The notes beneath the pieces are model-generated. The model worked only from the letters and a program-made list of their open reading frames with translations, was not told where the DNA came from and did no database searches. From SIG603 sp964369215 (GTDB lineage: Bacteria > Bacillota > Clostridia > Oscillospirales > Acutalibacteraceae), in contig CAYJEZ010000043.1 of NCBI GenBank assembly GCA_964369215.1, positions 1 through 18,885 on the forward strand: a stretch of 18,885 nucleotides of DNA, read 5' to 3'. The position numbers and the translations under genes were made by a program. Below, one piece after another: positions 15,640 to 18,885 of the stretch (its first letter is position 1; every line of letters starts with the position of its first letter).

Positions 15640-16299
15640 ATGAGTAAAAAAACAATAAATATAGACGAGAATAAATGCATAGGTTGTGGTATTTGTGCTA
15701 AAACTTGCAAGCAAAGTGCAATTGAAATGGTAAACGGCAAAGCAAAAGTAGTGCGAGACGACTACTGTGACGGAATAGGTAATTGCTTACCTGTATGTCC
15801 AGTTAATGCAATTAGCTTTTCAGACAAGCAAACCCAAAACACAAATTCTACGTCGTTTACAAGTGCATGTCTTGGCAATAATGTTAAAGAGTTTAACACT
15901 AATAAAAGCACATATAATGCTGTTGAAGTTAAGTCTGCACTTAGGCAGTGGCCTGTTCAAATAAAATTAGTGCCTGAAAACGCCTCTTATTTTAATAACG
16001 CTAATTTATTAATAGCTGCAGACTGTTCGGCTTACTCATATGCTAATTTTCATAGTGAGTTTATGAATAACAAAGTAACTATAATAGGTTGCCCTAAGCT
16101 TGACACCGGAGAGTATACCGAAAAGCTAACAAATATTATTTCACAAAACAAAATTAAAAGTTTAACTGTTGTTAGAATGGAAGTTCCTTGCTGTGGTGGC
16201 ATAGAGAAAGCGGCAGTAAATGCATTAAAGGCAAGCGGAAAATTTATCCCGTGGCATGTGGTTACAATATCTACAGACGGCAGAATTTTAGAAAATTAA
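15640..16299 (+). CDS. Ferredoxin-like iron-sulfur protein (4Fe-4S dicluster N-terminus)
   Basis: The 219-aa cytoplasmic protein has an N-terminal ferredoxin part. The first cluster motif, CIGCGICAKTC, uses Cys13, 16, 19 and 23. The second, CDGIGNCLPVCP, uses Cys43, 49 and 53 with an unusual C-x5-C spacing. After a linker comes a family-specific C-terminal domain with AADCSAYSYANFH (Cys129), IIGCPKLD (Cys151) and EVPCCGG (Cys184, 185). These extra cysteines suggest a redox or metal-binding role beyond simple electron carriage. Relatives in clostridia and Bacteroides, often annotated only as 4Fe-4S binding proteins, can lie near redox-stress genes. I choose ATG 15640, since AGGATGGT is suitably placed; ATG 15628 has no ribosome binding site. 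The bile salt hydrolase starts 32 nt downstream. The partner and reaction are unknown. Confidence 0.82.
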   Translation: MSKKTINIDENKCIGCGICAKTCKQSAIEMVNGKAKVVRDDYCDGIGNCLPVCPVNAISFSDKQTQNTNSTSFTSACLGNNVKEFNTNKSTYNAVEVKSALRQWPVQIKLVPENASYFNNANLLIAADCSAYSYANFHSEFMNNKVTIIGCPKLDTGEYTEKLTNIISQNKIKSLTVVRMEVPCCGGIEKAAVNALKASGKFIPWHVVTISTDGRILEN

Positions 16300-16331
16300 T
16301 TATAAAACTAATATAGAAAAGAGTGTTAACT

Positions 16332-17303
16332 ATGTGTACATCTATTTCTTGGAACAATAAAGATTTTTACATTGGTAGAAACATGGACATCAGCTTTGAT
16401 TTTGACAGAAAAATAGTTATAGTACCAAGAAGCTATGCTTTTTCATTTAAAGACACTGCTACAATAGATAGCCATTACGCAATTATTGGAGCGGCAATGG
16501 TTATAAACGATTACCCTCTATTTGCCGAGGCAGTAAACGAAAAAGGTCTGTATGTGGCAGGGCTTAATTTTCCTGAAATGGCGCATTATAACAAAGTAAT
16601 AAAAGAAAAAGATAATGTGTCGGTAGTAGAGTTAATACCATATATACTTTGTAAGGCAGCAAACGTTTTGCAAGCGCAAAGCTTACTAGAGCAAATTAAT
16701 ATTACCGACACCCCTTTCTCACCAAATTTGCCTATTCCTAGCCTACATTTTATTATATCTGACAAAACTACCTCTATAGTTGTAGAGTGCACAAAAAATG
16801 GAATGAGCATTTTTGAAAATAAAACAGGAATTATGACAAATAATCCATCATTCGATATGCAAATGCACAATTTAAACAATTATATGCAACTCTCAAACAA
16901 AAGCCCTGTTAACTCATTCACACAAGAAATTGAGCTGAAAAATTATTGTATGGGTTTAGGTGCATTAGGCTTACCTGGAGATTTCTCTTCTCAGTCGAGG
17001 TTTGTTAAGGCATATTTTTTAAAAGCACATGCTGTTGCAGAAAAAACCGAGTCTTCTTCTGTTGCACAAATGTTTCATATGCTTAGCGCTGTTTCAATGG
17101 TTCGCGGCAGTGTTTTAGACGGAGATAATTATGATATAACGGTGTATTCATGCTGTATTAACGCAGACAAAGGTATTTACTATTTTAAAACATACGATAG
17201 CTCTAGCGTATCATCTGTTAATATGCATAATGAAAATCTCAGTAATAAAAACTTAATTGTTTACCCCTACCTTACAAACACACAAATATGCAATATAAAT
17301 TAA
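16332..17303 (+). CDS. bsh: Choloylglycine hydrolase (bile salt hydrolase)
   Basis: This N-terminal-nucleophile hydrolase cleaves glycine or taurine from conjugated bile salts. Starting at ATG 16332, removal of Met exposes the catalytic Cys2 (MCTSISW). Expected active-site residues are all present: Arg16 and Asp19 in GRNMDIS, Asn79 in VAGLNFP, Asn170 or 171 in MTNNPSF, and Arg223 in SSQSRFVKA. GLNFP and VRGS (about residue 266) resemble the Clostridium perfringens enzyme. At 323 aa with no signal peptide it is the cytoplasmic Gram-positive form. GTG 16323 is not used, because it would bury the nucleophile. AAAGAG lies upstream of the ATG. The gene follows the iron-sulfur gene by 32 nt, probably in one operon. 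Penicillin V acylase activity is possible, but the motifs favour bile salts. Confidence 0.93.
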   Translation: MCTSISWNNKDFYIGRNMDISFDFDRKIVIVPRSYAFSFKDTATIDSHYAIIGAAMVINDYPLFAEAVNEKGLYVAGLNFPEMAHYNKVIKEKDNVSVVELIPYILCKAANVLQAQSLLEQINITDTPFSPNLPIPSLHFIISDKTTSIVVECTKNGMSIFENKTGIMTNNPSFDMQMHNLNNYMQLSNKSPVNSFTQEIELKNYCMGLGALGLPGDFSSQSRFVKAYFLKAHAVAEKTESSSVAQMFHMLSAVSMVRGSVLDGDNYDITVYSCCINADKGIYYFKTYDSSSVSSVNMHNENLSNKNLIVYPYLTNTQICNIN

Positions 17304-17336
17304 ATTATAAATAATTAGTTCCTAGTGGCTAAACTT

Positions 17337-17376
17337 AGGGTCTATCACAAACGATAAAATCAATGTGATAGACCCT
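17337..17376. terminator. Long hairpin between convergent genes, likely bidirectional terminator
   Basis: AGGGTCTATCACA (17337-17349) pairs perfectly with TGTGATAGACCCT (17364-17376) over 13 bp around a 14-nt loop. It lies between the bile salt hydrolase stop at 17303 and the lyase stop at 17402. No strong T-tract is present on either side. Confidence 0.65.
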
Positions 17377-17401
17377 TAATTAGTACTTTGTAACTATAAT
17401 A

Positions 17402-18583
17402 TTAACTATGCAACTCGTCAATTGCAATTTTAAATCTCTCCATTGCATCTACAACTGCGTGTTTTGGGCAAGCTAGAACCATTCTTAAAAAACCTGCGCC
17501 CTCAGGTCCAAACATTGTGCCTGTTCCAAAAAATAGGTTATGCTCTTCCATTTTTGCTATCAAGGTATCATGGCTTACATCTAATCCTCTACAATCTATC
17601 CAAGCAAGGTAAGTTCCTTGCATATCAAAAATTGTAACATTTTTAAGGTTTTCATCAATAAAATTCTTTATATATAGGTAGTTGTCCCACACTACACTCA
17701 GCATTTCTTCTCTCCAAGCATGGCCTTTTGTGTATGCGGCAGTGCAAGCTACAAACCCTAAAGCATTGCCTACTTCAATAGAATGATTTACTTTATAGTC
17801 AATAAATTTTTGCCTGTGCTCTGCATTTTTAATAATAAGGTTTGACATTTGAGTAGAGGCAGTATTAAAAGTTTTTGTAGGGGCGGTACACACAGCTAAA
17901 TTATTTTCAAACTCTGTAAATTTACCCATACTAAAATGAGTATAACTTGGCATGGTAATATCGCAATGAATTTCGTCACTTACAAGAAAAACATTGTTGT
18001 CAAAGCAAATTTTAGCTACCTTATAAAGCTCTTCTTTTGTCCACACTCTACCCCCTGGGTTATGCGGATTGCAAAAAATTAGCAATGTATTTTTCTCGTC
18101 TTTACAAAGTTTTTCAAGTAACGAAAAATCTATTATGTATTGATTATCTTCTAATATTAAAGGGCATAACACTGTTTGTCTATTCTCCCTTTTTGTAGCA
18201 TCGTAAAAAGGAGGATAAACAGGTGGCATAATAATTATTCCGTCACCGTCATTTGAGTACACGTCTGCACAATAATACAGTGCTGGCACAACACCCGGAG
18301 TTGTTACAATGTCGCAAGCAGATACCTCATAATCGTGCATATCTTTCATCCAAGTGCACACACTTTTGTAATAATCATCAGGCGCAATGGTATAGCCTAA
18401 ATTATGTGTATCAAGATAGTCTTTTATAGCGTCAATAATTTCAGGTGCATTAACAAATTCCATATCTGCTACAGAAAAAGGAATGGTACCACTGGGAATA
18501 TCTTTTTTTAACTCTTTCATTCGTTCCCATTTCATTGAAAAAGCTTGGCTTCTGTCTCTTAATGTAGTAAAATCGTAGTTCAT
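17402..18583 (-). CDS. MalY/PatB-family PLP-dependent C-S lyase / aminotransferase
   Basis: This fold-type I PLP enzyme is typically a cystathionine beta-lyase or cysteine-S-conjugate lyase, yielding a thiol, pyruvate and ammonia; some members act as aminotransferases. Landmarks are IPFSVADMEF (34-43), TTPGVVPAL (94-102), the cofactor Asn in FCNPHNPGGRVWT (170-182), Asp203 in VSDEIHCDI, and the Schiff-base Lys237 in TAPTKTFNTAS. The 393-aa length is typical. The start is ATG 18583 (MNYDFTTLRDRS), with GAGG 7 nt upstream; a longer in-frame reading to 18649 runs through the promoter. It is monocistronic. In gut bacteria such enzymes can release sulfide or thiols, but the physiological substrate here is unknown. 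Confidence 0.9.
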   Translation of the reverse strand: MNYDFTTLRDRSQAFSMKWERMKELKKDIPSGTIPFSVADMEFVNAPEIIDAIKDYLDTHNLGYTIAPDDYYKSVCTWMKDMHDYEVSACDIVTTPGVVPALYYCADVYSNDGDGIIIMPPVYPPFYDATKRENRQTVLCPLILEDNQYIIDFSLLEKLCKDEKNTLLIFCNPHNPGGRVWTKEELYKVAKICFDNNVFLVSDEIHCDITMPSYTHFSMGKFTEFENNLAVCTAPTKTFNTASTQMSNLIIKNAEHRQKFIDYKVNHSIEVGNALGFVACTAAYTKGHAWREEMLSVVWDNYLYIKNFIDENLKNVTIFDMQGTYLAWIDCRGLDVSHDTLIAKMEEHNLFFGTGTMFGPEGAGFLRMVLACPKHAVVDAMERFKIAIDELHS

Positions 18584-18620
18584 AAAAAACCTCGTTAATA
18601 GTAATATTTTGTCGATACAA

Positions 18621-18649
18621 AGTATACTATTTTTGGGCAAGCTTTTCAA
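18621..18649 (-). promoter_or_regulatory. Sigma-A promoter of the C-S lyase gene
   Basis: On the minus strand, TTGAAA (18649-18644), exactly 17 nt, then TATACT (18626-18621), about 37 nt before ATG 18583. Confidence 0.75.
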
Positions 18650-18711
18650 GCTATATTTGAATTAAAAATATTAATTTTACTTTAGGATAAAATCCAATTA
18701 TTTGCATAAGC

Positions 18712-18761
18712 AACATCAACAAAATAAATTGAATTATTAACTTATTTTGATGTTCTTTTTT
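18712..18761 (+). terminator. Terminator-like hairpin with no visible upstream gene
   Basis: AACATC (18712-18717) and AAAATAA (18721-18727) pair with TTATTTT (18742-18748) and GATGTT (18749-18754), with a 3-nt bulge, followed by six T (18756-18761) and further T-rich sequence. It points right, yet the only gene to its left is transcribed leftward. It might end a small RNA or be a relic. Confidence 0.45.
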
Positions 18762-18794
18762 CTCTTTTTGTTTAATCTATTTTTAATAAATGTA

Positions 18795-18833
18795 TGATAT
18801 AATATATTTACTTTAAACTGTTAATGGTTTAAA
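18795..18833 (+). promoter_or_regulatory. Extended -10 promoter and dyad before the response regulator
   Basis: TG-a-TATAAT (18795-18803) is an extended -10 without a clear -35. Downstream, TTTAAAC (18812-18818) and GTTTAAA (18827-18833) form a 7-bp inverted repeat with an 8-nt centre. It could be an operator for autoregulation or a small leader hairpin. Confidence 0.5.
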
Positions 18834-18856
18834 TCCGCGAAAAAAGGAGCAATTAT

Positions 18857-18885
18857 ATGAGAATTTTACTTGCAGAAGACGAGAG
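18857..18885 (+). CDS. Probable two-component response regulator (partial, 5' end only)
   Basis: Only nine full codons are in the window. They read MRILLAEDE, matching the first strand and the acidic Asp/Glu pair of a receiver domain such as OmpR-type regulators (compare MRILLVEDE). AAAGGAG lies 8 nt before the ATG at 18857. The output domain and the partner sensor kinase lie beyond the window. Confidence 0.65.

Noticed and set aside
15414..15740. Frames running through the N block
   Set aside because: They exist only because undetermined bases are read as open. The real gene starts at 15640, after the gap.

Overview
The window reads as chromosomal DNA of a low-GC, endospore-forming member of the Clostridia, probably a gut organism. 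The evidence is AT-rich intergenic DNA with consensus sigma-A promoters, a YpeB spore-germination protein, an intracellular Gram-positive-type bile salt hydrolase, and a cytoplasmic alpha-L-fucosidase. An exact 100-N block (15499-15598) shows that this is a draft scaffold, so order across that point is inferred. I see no phage genes, insertion sequence, CRISPR array, rRNA or tRNA.

Layout. 131-3663 (+): ypeB, then an RluA-family pseudouridine synthase followed closely by an aminoglycoside-phosphotransferase-fold kinase. 3865-5178 (-): a GH29 fucosidase, convergent with the kinase. 5380-7621 (-): a serC-serA serine-biosynthesis operon with a clear promoter and terminator. 7852-8328 (-): a small SLOG/DUF1273-type protein. 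8544-13191 (-): a U32 peptidase-family protein (RlhA-like), dUTPase, and an orphan HyuA-type hydantoinase/oxoprolinase subunit. 13551-15481 (+): a MATE exporter and a TetR regulator, with a perfect 8-bp-arm palindrome in the intergenic region shared with the U32 gene. After the gap, 15640-17303 (+): a ferredoxin-like iron-sulfur protein and a choloylglycine (bile salt) hydrolase. 17402-18583 (-): a MalY/PatB-type C-S lyase. 18857-end (+): the first codons of a probable response regulator.

How the genes fit together. Most are housekeeping or metabolic: serine synthesis, RNA modification, dUTP removal, sulfur amino-acid chemistry. The host-facing part is bile-salt deconjugation, fucose release and drug/bile-type efflux under TetR control. 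These could serve gut life together, but nothing in the sequence ties them into one system. I did not find a convincing new multi-gene system. The better leads are a duplicated roughly 70-85-nt leader element in front of ypeB and the rluA-like gene, a TetR-type operator lying inside promoter elements on both strands, the ferredoxin-bile salt hydrolase pairing, the HyuA protein without HyuB, and a kinase with a shortened catalytic loop.
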